64,000 nucleotides of DNA from Escherichia coli (GTDB taxonomy: Bacteria; Pseudomonadota; Gammaproteobacteria; Enterobacterales; Enterobacteriaceae), in contig NZ_AP027764.1 of assembly GCF_036503815.1 (NCBI RefSeq), positions 3,162,001-3,226,000 on the forward strand. Reading direction: 5' to 3'. The notes beneath the pieces are model-generated. The model was not told the DNA's origin. It did not search any database and worked only from the letters and a program-made list of their open reading frames with translations. Each line of letters begins with the position of its first letter. Within the stretch, counting starts at the first letter, position 1. Positions 35,480 through 44,762 of the stretch are shown piece by piece. A program made the translations under genes and the position numbers.

Positions 35480-36175
35480 ATGTTCAGAAAATTAGCAGCT
35501 GAATGTTTTGGTACTTTCTGGCTTGTTTTTGGTGGCTGTGGTAGTGCCGTACTGGCCGCAGGCTTCCCGGAATTAGGCATTGGTTTTACCGGCGTAGCGC
35601 TGGCATTCGGTTTAACCGTTCTGACGATGGCCTTCGCTGTTGGTCATATTTCTGGTGGTCATTTTAACCCGGCGGTCACTATTGGCTTATGGGCTGGCGG
35701 ACGTTTTCCGGCAAAAGAAGTCGTTGGCTACGTAATTGCCCAGGTTGTCGGCGGTATTGTTGCAGCGGCGCTGCTGTATTTAATTGCCAGTGGTAAAACG
35801 GGATTTGACGCGGCAGCCAGCGGTTTTGCTTCTAACGGTTATGGCGAGCATTCACCAGGCGGTTATTCCATGCTTTCCGCGCTGGTAGTTGAACTGGTAT
35901 TGAGTGCAGGTTTCTTGCTGGTGATCCACGGCGCAACCGACAAATTCGCTCCGGCGGGTTTTGCACCAATTGCCATTGGTCTGGCATTAACGCTGATTCA
36001 CTTAATCAGTATTCCGGTGACTAACACTTCCGTTAACCCGGCGCGCAGTACTGCGGTTGCCATCTTCCAGGGCGGCTGGGCGTTAGAACAACTGTGGTTC
36101 TTCTGGGTAGTGCCAATTATCGGCGGTATTATCGGTGGTCTGATTTACCGGACTCTGCTGGAAAAACGTAATTAA
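35480..36175 (+). CDS. aqpZ: Aquaporin Z
   Basis: A 231-residue inner-membrane water channel with six helices and two NPA half-helices (HFNPAVT, Asn63; SVNPARS near residue 186). The selectivity filter includes His and Arg as in water-specific aquaporins. I start it at the ATG at 35480 (MFRKLAAECF), placed correctly after GAGGTGG. A GTG two codons upstream (35474) overlaps that ribosome site and is unlikely. Confidence 0.97.
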   Translation: MFRKLAAECFGTFWLVFGGCGSAVLAAGFPELGIGFTGVALAFGLTVLTMAFAVGHISGGHFNPAVTIGLWAGGRFPAKEVVGYVIAQVVGGIVAAALLYLIASGKTGFDAAASGFASNGYGEHSPGGYSMLSALVVELVLSAGFLLVIHGATDKFAPAGFAPIAIGLALTLIHLISIPVTNTSVNPARSTAVAIFQGGWALEQLWFFWVVPIIGGIIGGLIYRTLLEKRN

Positions 36176-36184
36176 TTAACGCAG

Positions 36185-36213
36185 AAGGCCTGGCGCAATG
36201 TCAGGCCTTTTTT
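36185..36213 (+). terminator. Terminator after aqpZ
   Basis: AAGGCCTG / CAGGCCTT hairpin followed by TTTTTT, ten bases after the aqpZ stop. Confidence 0.9.
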
Positions 36214-36287
36214 AAATATATTGATTCATCTTCCTGTTGCGCTCCTTGATGTGTTAAGCCACATATAGTCACTGGCGCAGGGAGCGC

Positions 36288-36319
36288 GCAGGGGGCGGCC
36301 AATCGCCGCCGCCCCCTGC
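36288..36319. repeat. Perfect 12-bp GC-rich hairpin upstream of lysO
   Basis: GCAGGGGGCGGC (36288-36299) and its exact complement GCCGCCCCCTGC (36308-36319) are separated by eight bases. It sits just before the larger folded element at 36332-36485 and may be part of it. Confidence 0.8.
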
Positions 36320-36331
36320 ACCCCCGGGCTC

Positions 36332-36485
36332 TGGCGAACAAAATCGCCGCTGCGCGGTGCCCTCGACTTATCCCTTGCGGCTACCGGGTCGGGCGCGAGG
36401 TAACATCCCGGTAAAACGCGCCCTCAGCCCACATCCATGTGGGCTGCCCCGGCCTTCAGGGAACGCCTCGGCGATTTTGACGCCA
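36332..36485. repeat. GC-rich self-complementary intergenic element, about 154 bp
   Basis: The ends pair: TGGCG (36332-36336) with CGCCA (36481-36485), then an 11-bp stem CAAAATCGCCG (36339-36349) with CGGCGATTTTG (36469-36479). Inside are a perfect 10-bp hairpin CAGCCCACAT-CC-ATGTGGGCTG (36425-36446) and two crossing pairings, ACCGGG (36383) with CCCGGT (36407) and GGGCGCG (36391) with CGCGCCC (36417). Base composition is far more GC-rich than the flanking AT-rich DNA. I believe related GC-rich intergenic repeats occur elsewhere in E. coli (the RSA class is near 152 bp), but that identity is from memory and unverified. It lies in the leader region of lysO. Confidence 0.75.
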
Positions 36486-36657
36486 CCAACACCGGTGCGG
36501 TTTGTAATTAAAGCGCAAGAATATCTTTAAATGAAAATGAATACCCTACCGATCCTTATGCATAACATTTCCTTTTAATTGCAACTTTACTCGTCCTTCC
36601 GCTTTCAGTAGTGTGTCATCGCGCATTTCGAATCTTCTTTGCAAGGACTGGGTTTTC

Positions 36658-37557
36658 ATGTTTTCTGGGCTGTTAATCATTCTGGTTCCCCTGATTGTGG
36701 GTTACCTCATTCCGCTTCGCCAAAAAGCTGCATTAAAGGTTATTAATCAGCTATTAAGCTGGATGGTTTACCTTATTCTCTTTTTTATGGGTATCAGTCT
36801 GGCGTTTCTCGATAACCTCGCCAGTAACCTGTTGGCGATTCTGCATTATTCCGCCGTCAGTATTACCGTTATTTTACTGTGTAATATTGCCGCCCTGATG
36901 TGGCTGGAGCGAGGCCTACCGTGGCGCAACCACCACCAGCAAGAAAAACTCCCGTCGCGTATTGCGATGGCGCTGGAGTCGCTAAAACTGTGCGGCGTAG
37001 TAGTGATTGGTTTTGCCATTGGCCTGAGTGGACTGGCTTTCTTACAACACGCGACCGAAGCCAGTGAATACACCTTAATTCTGCTACTTTTCCTCGTCGG
37101 TATTCAGTTGCGCAATAATGGCATGACCTTAAAGCAGATTGTCCTTAATCGCCGGGGAATGATTGTCGCCGTGGTGGTGGTTGCCAGTTCATTAATTGGT
37201 GGTTTAATTAACGCCTTTATTCTTGATCTTCCCATCAATACCGCGCTGGCAATGGCCTCCGGTTTCGGCTGGTATTCTCTTTCCGGTATTTTATTGACCG
37301 AATCTTTTGGTCCGGTAATCGGGAGCGCGGCGTTTTTTAATGATCTGGCCCGTGAGCTGCTTGCTATTATGTTGATCCCTGGGCTGATTCGCCGTAGCCG
37401 CTCTACTGCACTGGGCTTATGCGGTGCGACGTCGATGGATTTCACCCTGCCCGTTCTTCAACGTACTGGCGGGCTGGATATGGTCCCGGCGGCGATTGTT
37501 CACGGTTTTATTCTTAGCCTGTTAGTGCCGATCCTCATCGCCTTTTTCTCTGCATAA
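36658..37557 (+). CDS. lysO: L-lysine exporter LysO
   Basis: A 299-residue inner-membrane protein, formerly YbjE, that exports lysine and thialysine. It has about eight to ten hydrophobic segments, with conserved GFGWYSLSGILLTES and TSMDFTLPVLQRTGG motifs of the LysO family. I chose the ATG at 36658 (MFSGLLIILV), with AAGGA 10 bases upstream. Fifteen open codons upstream are not needed. Transcription by ArgP is known in E. coli. The GC-rich element lies about 170 bp upstream. Confidence 0.94.
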   Translation: MFSGLLIILVPLIVGYLIPLRQKAALKVINQLLSWMVYLILFFMGISLAFLDNLASNLLAILHYSAVSITVILLCNIAALMWLERGLPWRNHHQQEKLPSRIAMALESLKLCGVVVIGFAIGLSGLAFLQHATEASEYTLILLLFLVGIQLRNNGMTLKQIVLNRRGMIVAVVVVASSLIGGLINAFILDLPINTALAMASGFGWYSLSGILLTESFGPVIGSAAFFNDLARELLAIMLIPGLIRRSRSTALGLCGATSMDFTLPVLQRTGGLDMVPAAIVHGFILSLLVPILIAFFSA

Positions 37558-37590
37558 TACCTCTCTGGCGGTAGATCCCTGCCGCCAAAA

Positions 37591-37604
37591 TTGCGCTAAA
37601 TCAA
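37591..37604 (+). promoter_or_regulatory. FNR-type site upstream of hcp
   Basis: TTGCGCTAAATCAA fits TTGAT-N4-ATCAA with two mismatches in the left half. hcp-hcr is known to be activated by FNR. The site lies about 100 bp before the hcp start codon. Confidence 0.65.
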
Positions 37605-37663
37605 TCTCCCTTAAAGTTGCATGAAAAATCCCTTTTATCCCCGCGTTAAGCGTCTTAACCTTA

Positions 37664-37686
37664 AACATGCATATTAAATATAACTT
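37664..37686. promoter_or_regulatory. NsrR-like site before hcp
   Basis: AACATGCATAT followed by an imperfect inverted copy ending ATAACTTT resembles the NsrR 11-base half-site pair. Repression of hcp by the nitric-oxide sensor NsrR is established. I matched the site by eye only. Confidence 0.5.
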
Positions 37687-37700
37687 TAAAAGGTGTGATC

Positions 37701-39353
37701 ATGTTTTGTGTGCAATGTGAACAAACTATCCGTACTCCGGCAGGAAACGGCTGCTCATACGCGCAGGGGATGTGTGGTAAAACGGCGGAAACCTCTGACC
37801 TTCAGGATTTACTCATCGCGGCGCTGCAAGGGCTTTCGGCCTGGGCAGTAAAAGCGCGTGAATACGGCATCATCAACAATGACGTTGACAGCTTCGCGCC
37901 GCGCGCATTTTTCTCAACCCTGACCAACGTTAATTTCGATTCTCCGCGTATTGTCGGCTACGCTCGTGAAGCAATTGCCCTGCGCGAGGCACTGAAAGCA
38001 CAGTGCCTGGCTGTAGATGCCAACGCCCGCGTCGATAACCCGATGGCTGACCTGCAACTGGTGAGTGACGATCTCGGCGAGCTGCAACGTCAGGCGGCGG
38101 AATATACTCCCAATAAAGATAAAGCGGCGATTGGCGAAAACATTCTCGGCCTGCGTCTGCTCTGCCTGTATGGCCTGAAAGGGGCGGCGGCCTATATGGA
38201 ACACGCTCACGTTCTCGGTCAATACGACAACGATATTTACGCCCAGTACCATAAAATCATGGCATGGCTGGGTACCTGGCCTGCCGATATGAACGCACTT
38301 CTCGAGTGCTCCATGGAAATCGGCCAGATGAACTTCAAAGTGATGAGCATTCTGGACGCAGGCGAAACCGGTAAATACGGTCACCCGACGCCAACTCAGG
38401 TCAACGTCAAAGCAACAGCGGGTAAATGCATTCTGATTTCCGGTCACGATCTCAAAGATCTCTACAACTTGCTGGAACAGACCGAAGGCACGGGCGTTAA
38501 TGTCTACACTCACGGCGAAATGCTGCCTGCCCACGGCTACCCGGAGCTGCGTAAATTCAAGCATCTGGTCGGTAACTACGGCAGCGGCTGGCAGAATCAG
38601 CAAGTAGAGTTCGCTCGCTTCCCTGGCCCTATCGTGATGACTTCGAACTGCATCATCGACCCAACCGTAGGGGCTTATGACGATCGTATCTGGACCCGCA
38701 GCATCGTTGGCTGGCCGGGTGTGCGTCATCTGGATGGTGATGATTTCTCAGCAGTTATTGCCCAGGCACAACAAATGGCGGGCTTCCCGTACAGCGAAAT
38801 TCCGCACCTGATCACCGTGGGCTTTGGTCGTCAGACGCTGCTTGGCGCGGCGGATACGCTGATTGATCTGGTGAGCCGTGAAAAACTGCGTCATATCTTT
38901 CTGCTTGGTGGCTGTGACGGCGCACGCGGCGAGCGCCACTACTTCACCGATTTCGCCACCAGCGTACCGGATGACTGCCTGATCCTGACCCTCGCCTGCG
39001 GTAAATATCGCTTTAACAAACTTGAGTTCGGCGATATCGAAGGTCTGCCGCGTCTGGTAGATGCTGGTCAATGTAACGATGCTTACTCAGCGATTATTCT
39101 GGCTGTCACTTTGGCAGAAAAACTGGGCTGCGGTGTCAACGATCTGCCGTTGTCGCTGGTACTCTCCTGGTTCGAGCAAAAAGCGATTGTTATTCTGCTG
39201 ACGCTGCTTTCTTTGGGCGTGAAAAATATCGTTACCGGCCCGACTGCACCTGGCTTCCTGACGCCAGACCTGCTGGCGGTACTGAACGAGAAATTCGGCC
39301 TGCGTTCTATCACCACTGTTGAAGAGGACATGAAGCAACTGTTGAGCGCGTAA
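37701..39353 (+). CDS. hcp: Hybrid-cluster protein Hcp (nitric oxide reductase / S-nitrosylase)
   Basis: A 550-residue protein with a [4Fe-4S] or [2Fe-2S] cluster bound by C3, C6, C18 and C25 at the N-terminus and the hybrid 4Fe-2O-2S cluster in the C-terminal half (motif GGCDGARGERHY among others). It reduces nitric oxide and drives protein S-nitrosylation under anaerobic nitrate growth. I start it at the ATG at 37701 (MFCVQCEQ). A GTG two codons earlier is open. hcr follows by 11 bases, in one operon. Confidence 0.97.
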   Translation: MFCVQCEQTIRTPAGNGCSYAQGMCGKTAETSDLQDLLIAALQGLSAWAVKAREYGIINNDVDSFAPRAFFSTLTNVNFDSPRIVGYAREAIALREALKAQCLAVDANARVDNPMADLQLVSDDLGELQRQAAEYTPNKDKAAIGENILGLRLLCLYGLKGAAAYMEHAHVLGQYDNDIYAQYHKIMAWLGTWPADMNALLECSMEIGQMNFKVMSILDAGETGKYGHPTPTQVNVKATAGKCILISGHDLKDLYNLLEQTEGTGVNVYTHGEMLPAHGYPELRKFKHLVGNYGSGWQNQQVEFARFPGPIVMTSNCIIDPTVGAYDDRIWTRSIVGWPGVRHLDGDDFSAVIAQAQQMAGFPYSEIPHLITVGFGRQTLLGAADTLIDLVSREKLRHIFLLGGCDGARGERHYFTDFATSVPDDCLILTLACGKYRFNKLEFGDIEGLPRLVDAGQCNDAYSAIILAVTLAEKLGCGVNDLPLSLVLSWFEQKAIVILLTLLSLGVKNIVTGPTAPGFLTPDLLAVLNEKFGLRSITTVEEDMKQLLSA

Positions 39354-39364
39354 GGAGTTTGTCG

Positions 39365-40333
39365 ATGACGATGCCAACCAATCAATGCCCGTGGCGGATG
39401 CAGGTTCATCACATTACGCAAGAAACGCCGGATGTGTGGACGATTTCCCTGATTTGCCACGATTACTACCCGTATCGCGCCGGGCAATATGCGCTGGTCA
39501 GCGTGCGTAACTCAGCGGAAACGCTGCGTGCTTACACCATTTCCTCCACGCCAGGCGTGAGTGAATACATCACTCTGACCGTGCGGCGGATTGATGACGG
39601 TGTCGGTTCCCAGTGGCTGACCCACGATGTAAAACGCGGTGACTACCTCTGGCTTTCGGACGCGATGGGGGAATTTACCTGCGACGATAAAGCAGAAGAT
39701 AAATTCCTGTTGCTGGCAGCCGGCTGCGGCGTCACACCGATTATGTCGATGCGTCGCTGGCTGGCGAAAAATCGCCCGCAGGCGGATGTGCAGGTGATCT
39801 ACAACGTGCGTACGCCGCAGGATGTTATTTTCGCCGATGAATGGCGTGACTATCCGGTGACACTGGTGGCGGAAAATAACGTTACCGAGGGTTTCGTTGC
39901 CGGACGTCTGACACGTGAACTGCTGACAAGCGTTCCTGATTTAGCCTCGCGTACTGTGATGACCTGTGGCCCGGCTCCGTATATGGATTGGGTAGAGCAG
40001 GAAGTGAAAGCGCTCGGCGTGACGCGTTTCTTTAAAGAGAAGTTCTTTACGCCAGTGGCGGAAGCAGCAACCAGCGGTCTGAAATTCACCAAACTGCAAC
40101 CGGCGCAAGAATTTTACGCACCTGTTGGCACGACACTGCTGGAGGCGCTGGAAAGCAATAAAGTTCCGGTTGTCGCCGCCTGCCGTGCGGGTGTTTGCGG
40201 CTGCTGTAAAACGAAGGTGGTTTCCGGTGAATATACGGTGAGCAGCACGATGACGCTGACCGACGCCGAAATCGCTGAAGGTTATGTACTGGCCTGCTCC
40301 TGCCATCCGCAGGGGGATTTGGTTCTCGCGTAA
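39365..40333 (+). CDS. hcr: NADH oxidoreductase Hcr
   Basis: A 322-residue electron donor to Hcp. It has the FAD-binding domain (RAYTISSTP), the NAD-binding domain (AAGCGVTPIMSM and MTCGPAPYM) and a C-terminal plant-type [2Fe-2S] ferredoxin domain (CRAGVCGCC and CSC). The ATG at 39365 (MTMPTNQCP) has an AAGGAG ribosome site; a TTG two codons upstream is open but less likely. It is co-transcribed with hcp. Confidence 0.96.
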   Translation: MTMPTNQCPWRMQVHHITQETPDVWTISLICHDYYPYRAGQYALVSVRNSAETLRAYTISSTPGVSEYITLTVRRIDDGVGSQWLTHDVKRGDYLWLSDAMGEFTCDDKAEDKFLLLAAGCGVTPIMSMRRWLAKNRPQADVQVIYNVRTPQDVIFADEWRDYPVTLVAENNVTEGFVAGRLTRELLTSVPDLASRTVMTCGPAPYMDWVEQEVKALGVTRFFKEKFFTPVAEAATSGLKFTKLQPAQEFYAPVGTTLLEALESNKVPVVAACRAGVCGCCKTKVVSGEYTVSSTMTLTDAEIAEGYVLACSCHPQGDLVLA

Positions 40334-40341
40334 TCGTATTA

Positions 40342-40376
40342 TGCCCGATGATATACCTGTCATCGGGCAGTTTAAC
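40342..40376 (+). terminator. Terminator after hcr
   Basis: TGCCCGATGA / TCATCGGGCA hairpin followed by GTTTAACC. The T-run is short, so termination may be partial. poxB has its own 5' region after it. Confidence 0.6.
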
Positions 40377-40465
40377 CGTTAGTGCCTCATTTTTCTCCCA
40401 CCCCATCCCCCTCCGTCAGATGAACTAAACTTGTTACCGTTATCACATTCAGGAGATGGAGAACC

Positions 40466-42184
40466 ATGAAACAAACGGTTGCAGCTTATATCGCCAAAAC
40501 ACTCGAATCAGCAGGGGTAAAACGCATTTGGGGAGTGACTGGCGACTCTCTGAACGGTCTTAGCGACAGTCTTAATCGCATGGGCACCATAGAGTGGATG
40601 TCCACCCGTCATGAAGAAGTGGCGGCCTTTGCCGCTGGCGCTGAAGCCCAACTTAGCGGAGAACTGGCGGTCTGCGCCGGATCATGCGGACCTGGCAACC
40701 TGCACTTAATCAACGGTTTGTTCGATTGTCACCGTAATCACGTTCCGGTACTGGCAATTGCCGCTCATATCCCTTCCAGCGAAATTGGCAGCGGCTATTT
40801 CCAGGAAACCCACCCCCAAGAGTTATTCCGCGAATGTAGCCATTATTGCGAGCTGGTTTCCAGCCCGGAGCAGATCCCACAAGTGCTGGCGATTGCTATG
40901 CGCAAAGCGGTATTAAATCGTGGCGTTTCGGTTGTCGTTTTACCGGGCGACGTGGCGCTAAAACCTGCGCCGGAAGGAGCAACCACACACTGGTATCACG
41001 CCCCCTTACCCGTTGTCACACCTGAAGAAGAAGAGTTACGCAAACTGGCGCAACTGCTGCGTTACTCAAGCAATATCGCCCTGATGTGCGGTAGCGGCTG
41101 CGCGGGGGCGCATAAAGAGCTCGTCGAGTTTGCCGGAAAAATTAAAGCGCCAATTGTTCATGCCCTGCGCGGTAAAGAACATGTCGAATACGATAATCCG
41201 TATGATGTCGGAATGACGGGATTAATCGGCTTCTCGTCAGGTTTTCATACCATGATGAACGCCGACACGTTAGTGCTGCTCGGCACCCAATTCCCCTACC
41301 GTGCGTTCTACCCGACCGATGCCAAAATTATTCAGATTGATATCAACCCGGCCAGCATCGGCGCGCACAGTAAGGTGGATATGGCACTGGTCGGTGATAT
41401 CAAATCGACTCTGCGTGCATTGCTGCCTTTAGTGGAAGAAAAAACCGATCGCAAATTCCTTGATAAAGCGCTGGAAAATTACCGCGATGCCCGTAAAGGG
41501 CTGGACGATTTAGCCAAACCTAGCGAGAAAGCGATTCACCCGCAATATCTGGCGCAGCAAATTAGCCATTTTGCTGCCGATGACGCCATTTTCACCTGTG
41601 ATGTCGGCACACCAACGGTATGGGCGGCGCGTTATCTGAAAATGAACGGCAAGCGCCGCCTGTTAGGTTCGTTTAACCACGGTTCAATGGCCAACGCCAT
41701 GCCGCAGGCGCTGGGTGCTCAGGCGACAGAGCCAGAACGTCAAGTGGTCGCCATGTGCGGTGATGGTGGTTTCAGTATGTTGATGGGCGATTTTCTCTCA
41801 GTGGTACAAATGAAGCTGCCAGTGAAAATTATCGTCTTTAACAACAGCGTGCTGGGCTTTGTAGCGATGGAGATGAAAGCCGGAGGCTACCTGACTGACG
41901 GCACCGAACTGCACGACACCAACTTTGCCCGCATTGCTGAAGCGTGCGGTATTACGGGCATCCGCGTAGAAAAAGCCGCTGAAGTCGATGAAGCCTTGCA
42001 ACGCGCCTTTTCCATCGACGGCCCGGTGCTGGTGGATGTGGTAGTCGCGAAAGAAGAGTTAGCCATTCCGCCGCAGATCAAACTCGAACAGGCCAAAGGA
42101 TTTAGCCTGTATATGTTGCGCGCAATCATCAGCGGACGCGGTGACGAAGTGATCGAACTGGCGAAAACGAACTGGCTAAGGTAA
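40466..42184 (+). CDS. poxB: Pyruvate dehydrogenase (quinone) / pyruvate oxidase
   Basis: A 572-residue ThDP- and FAD-dependent enzyme that oxidises pyruvate to acetate and CO2 and feeds ubiquinone, mainly in stationary phase. The ThDP motif is MCGDGGFSMLMGDFLSVVQ followed by NN. The N-terminal part has the conserved Glu (TRHEEVAAFAAGAEA) and the C-terminus carries the amphipathic lipid-binding helix. The start has AGGAGATGGAGA upstream. It is followed by ltaE after 37 bp. Confidence 0.97.
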   Translation: MKQTVAAYIAKTLESAGVKRIWGVTGDSLNGLSDSLNRMGTIEWMSTRHEEVAAFAAGAEAQLSGELAVCAGSCGPGNLHLINGLFDCHRNHVPVLAIAAHIPSSEIGSGYFQETHPQELFRECSHYCELVSSPEQIPQVLAIAMRKAVLNRGVSVVVLPGDVALKPAPEGATTHWYHAPLPVVTPEEEELRKLAQLLRYSSNIALMCGSGCAGAHKELVEFAGKIKAPIVHALRGKEHVEYDNPYDVGMTGLIGFSSGFHTMMNADTLVLLGTQFPYRAFYPTDAKIIQIDINPASIGAHSKVDMALVGDIKSTLRALLPLVEEKTDRKFLDKALENYRDARKGLDDLAKPSEKAIHPQYLAQQISHFAADDAIFTCDVGTPTVWAARYLKMNGKRRLLGSFNHGSMANAMPQALGAQATEPERQVVAMCGDGGFSMLMGDFLSVVQMKLPVKIIVFNNSVLGFVAMEMKAGGYLTDGTELHDTNFARIAEACGITGIRVEKAAEVDEALQRAFSIDGPVLVDVVVAKEELAIPPQIKLEQAKGFSLYMLRAIISGRGDEVIELAKTNWLR

Positions 42185-42221
42185 AAAGGGTGGCATTTCC
42201 TGTCATAAATAAGGACATGCC

Positions 42222-43223
42222 ATGATTGATTTACGCAGTGATACCGTTACCCGACCGAGCCGCGCCATGCTCGAAGCAATGATGGCCGCCCCGGTTGGGG
42301 ACGACGTTTACGGAGACGACCCTACCGTTAATGCTCTGCAGGACTATGCGGCAGAGCTTTCCGGGAAAGAAGCCGCCATTTTTCTGCCTACCGGCACTCA
42401 GGCCAACCTGGTCGCTCTGCTCAGTCACTGCGAACGCGGCGAAGAGTATATTGTCGGTCAGGCCGCGCATAACTATCTGTTTGAAGCCGGTGGCGCAGCG
42501 GTGCTGGGCAGTATTCAGCCGCAACCCATCGATGCTGACGCCGACGGTACGCTACCGCTGGATAAAGTCGCCATGAAAATCAAACCCGACGATATCCATT
42601 TCGCCCGCACCAAATTACTCAGTCTGGAAAACACCCACAATGGAAAAGTGCTGCCGCGGGAATACCTGAAAGAAGCATGGGAATTTACTCGCGAGCGCAA
42701 TCTGGCACTGCATGTTGACGGTGCGCGCATCTTTAATGCCGTGGTGGCTTACGGCTGCGAACTGAAAGAGATCACGCAATATTGTGATTCGTTCACCATT
42801 TGTCTGTCGAAAGGTCTTGGTACGCCAGTCGGTTCATTACTGGTCGGCAATCGTGATTACATTAAACGCGCCATCCGCTGGCGGAAAATGACTGGCGGCG
42901 GGATGCGTCAATCCGGCATTCTGGCTGCCGCAGGGATGTATGCGTTGAAAAATAACGTCGCACGCTTGCAGGAAGACCACGACAACGCAGCCTGGATGGC
43001 GGAGCAGTTGCGTGAAGCAGGCGCGGATGTGATGCGTCAGGACACCAATATGCTGTTTGTTCGCGTCGGACAAGAAAATGCTGCCGCGTTAGGCGAATAC
43101 ATGAAAGCGAGAAACATACTGATTAACGCCTCGCCGATTGTCCGCCTGGTAACCCATCTCGATGTCTCGCGTGAACAACTGGCAGAAGTCGCAGCCCACT
43201 GGCGCACTTTCCTGGCGCGTTAA
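42222..43223 (+). CDS. ltaE: Low-specificity L-threonine aldolase
   Basis: A 333-residue PLP-dependent fold-type I enzyme that cleaves L-threonine and L-allo-threonine to glycine and acetaldehyde. The N-terminus is the family-typical MIDLRSDTVTRPS, and the PLP lysine lies in CLSKGLGTPVGS near residue 197. It overlaps no neighbour. Its stop is inside the ribosome site of ybjT (TAAGGAG), which suggests translational coupling. Confidence 0.96.
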   Translation: MIDLRSDTVTRPSRAMLEAMMAAPVGDDVYGDDPTVNALQDYAAELSGKEAAIFLPTGTQANLVALLSHCERGEEYIVGQAAHNYLFEAGGAAVLGSIQPQPIDADADGTLPLDKVAMKIKPDDIHFARTKLLSLENTHNGKVLPREYLKEAWEFTRERNLALHVDGARIFNAVVAYGCELKEITQYCDSFTICLSKGLGTPVGSLLVGNRDYIKRAIRWRKMTGGGMRQSGILAAAGMYALKNNVARLQEDHDNAAWMAEQLREAGADVMRQDTNMLFVRVGQENAAALGEYMKARNILINASPIVRLVTHLDVSREQLAEVAAHWRTFLAR

Positions 43224-43233
43224 GGAGCGAAAC

Positions 43234-44664
43234 GTGCCGCAACGCATTTTAGTTCTCGGTGCCAGTGGCTACATTGGTCAGCATCTGGTGCACGCGCTTA
43301 GCCAACAAGGGCATCAGATCCTGGCGGCGGCACGTCACGTCGACAGGCTTGAAAAGCTGCAACTGGCAAACGTCAGTTGCCATAAAGTCGATCTCAGCTG
43401 GCCGGATAACCTTCCGGCCCTGTTGCAGAATATCGATACCGTCTATTTTCTGGTGCACAGCATGGGCGAAGGCGGCGATTTTATCGCTCAGGAGCGCCAG
43501 GTGGCTCTTAACGTCCGCGATGCGCTGCGCGAAGCACCGGTTAAACAATTAATCTTTCTCAGTTCATTGCAGGCCCCGCCTCACGAGCAGTCGGACCATC
43601 TGCGCGCCCGTCAGGCTACGGCGGATATTCTTCGTGAAGCGGGTGTCCCAGTGACCGAATTGCGCGCCGGAATTATCGTTGGTGCAGGTTCAGCAGCGTT
43701 CGAAGTCATGCGCGATATGGTCTACAACCTGCCAGTGTTAACACCGCCACGCTGGGTTCGTTCACGCACCACGCCCATCGCGCTGGAAAACTTGCTGCAC
43801 TATCTGGTGGCGCTGTTAGATCATCCGGCCAGCGAACACCGCATCTTCGAAGCCGCCGGACCAGAGGTGCTCAGTTATCAACAACAGTTTGAACATTTTA
43901 TGACGGTGAGCGGTAAGCGCCGCTGGTTAATCCCCATCCCCTTTCCCACCCGCTGGATTTCGGTGTGGTTTCTTAATGTGATTACCTCCGTACCGTCAAC
44001 CACCGCCAAAGCGTTGATTCAGGGGCTGAAACATGATCTGCTGGCGGATGACACCGCGCTACGTGCACTCATTCCACAACAATTGATCGCTTTCGATGAC
44101 GCGGTACGTCGCACCCTGAAAGAAGAAGAAAAACTGGTCAACTCCAGCGACTGGGGATACGACGCTCAGGCCTTTGCCCGCTGGCGACCGGAGTACGGTT
44201 ATTTCGCCAAACAGGCGGGGTTTACCGTTAAAACGTCCGCCAGCCTTGCGGCTTTATGGCAGGTGGTGAATCAAATCGGCGGTAAAGAGCGTTATTTCTT
44301 TGGCAATATTTTGTGGCAAACCCGGGCGTTGATGGACCGCGCGATCGGTCATAAGCTGGCGAAAGGCCGCCCGGAGCGTGAATATTTGCAGACCGGAGAT
44401 GCGGTGGATAGCTGGAAAGTGATTGTCGTTGAACCGGAAAAACAACTTACGCTGTTATTTGGCATGAAAGCGCCGGGGCTGGGACGACTGTGTTTTACCC
44501 TGGAAGATAAAGGTGACTATCGTACTATCGATGTTCGCGCATTCTGGCATCCGCACGGTATGCCGGGGCTGTTTTACTGGTTACTGATGATCCCCGCGCA
44601 TCTGTTTATTTTTCGCGGAATGGCAAAACGAATCGCCAGACTGGCAGAACAAAGCACAGATTAA
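43234..44664 (+). CDS. ybjT: SDR-family NAD(P)-binding protein YbjT
   Basis: A 476-residue atypical short-chain dehydrogenase/reductase with an N-terminal Rossmann fold (GASGYIG, residues 9-15) and a C-terminal DUF2867-type domain with a hydrophobic tail. The function is unknown. I start it at the GTG at 43234, eleven bases after the ltaE stop, because TAAGGAG lies just upstream and it gives the known length. An ATG at 43162 would overlap ltaE by 60 bases. Confidence 0.9.
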   Translation: MPQRILVLGASGYIGQHLVHALSQQGHQILAAARHVDRLEKLQLANVSCHKVDLSWPDNLPALLQNIDTVYFLVHSMGEGGDFIAQERQVALNVRDALREAPVKQLIFLSSLQAPPHEQSDHLRARQATADILREAGVPVTELRAGIIVGAGSAAFEVMRDMVYNLPVLTPPRWVRSRTTPIALENLLHYLVALLDHPASEHRIFEAAGPEVLSYQQQFEHFMTVSGKRRWLIPIPFPTRWISVWFLNVITSVPSTTAKALIQGLKHDLLADDTALRALIPQQLIAFDDAVRRTLKEEEKLVNSSDWGYDAQAFARWRPEYGYFAKQAGFTVKTSASLAALWQVVNQIGGKERYFFGNILWQTRALMDRAIGHKLAKGRPEREYLQTGDAVDSWKVIVVEPEKQLTLLFGMKAPGLGRLCFTLEDKGDYRTIDVRAFWHPHGMPGLFYWLLMIPAHLFIFRGMAKRIARLAEQSTD

Positions 44665-44762
44665 TCGACAAAACCTGCGTTATTCTTTCACGTCTCCCAT
44701 TGCATCAAGGGGGAAATCACGGAAGAATGCGCACGTCATTTTCTCAACAACAGTGGATTGAT

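Noticed and set aside
37561..37590. Terminator hairpin after lysO
   Set aside because: The pairing TGGCGG / CCGCCA exists but is followed by AAAATTG without a T-run on the plus strand.
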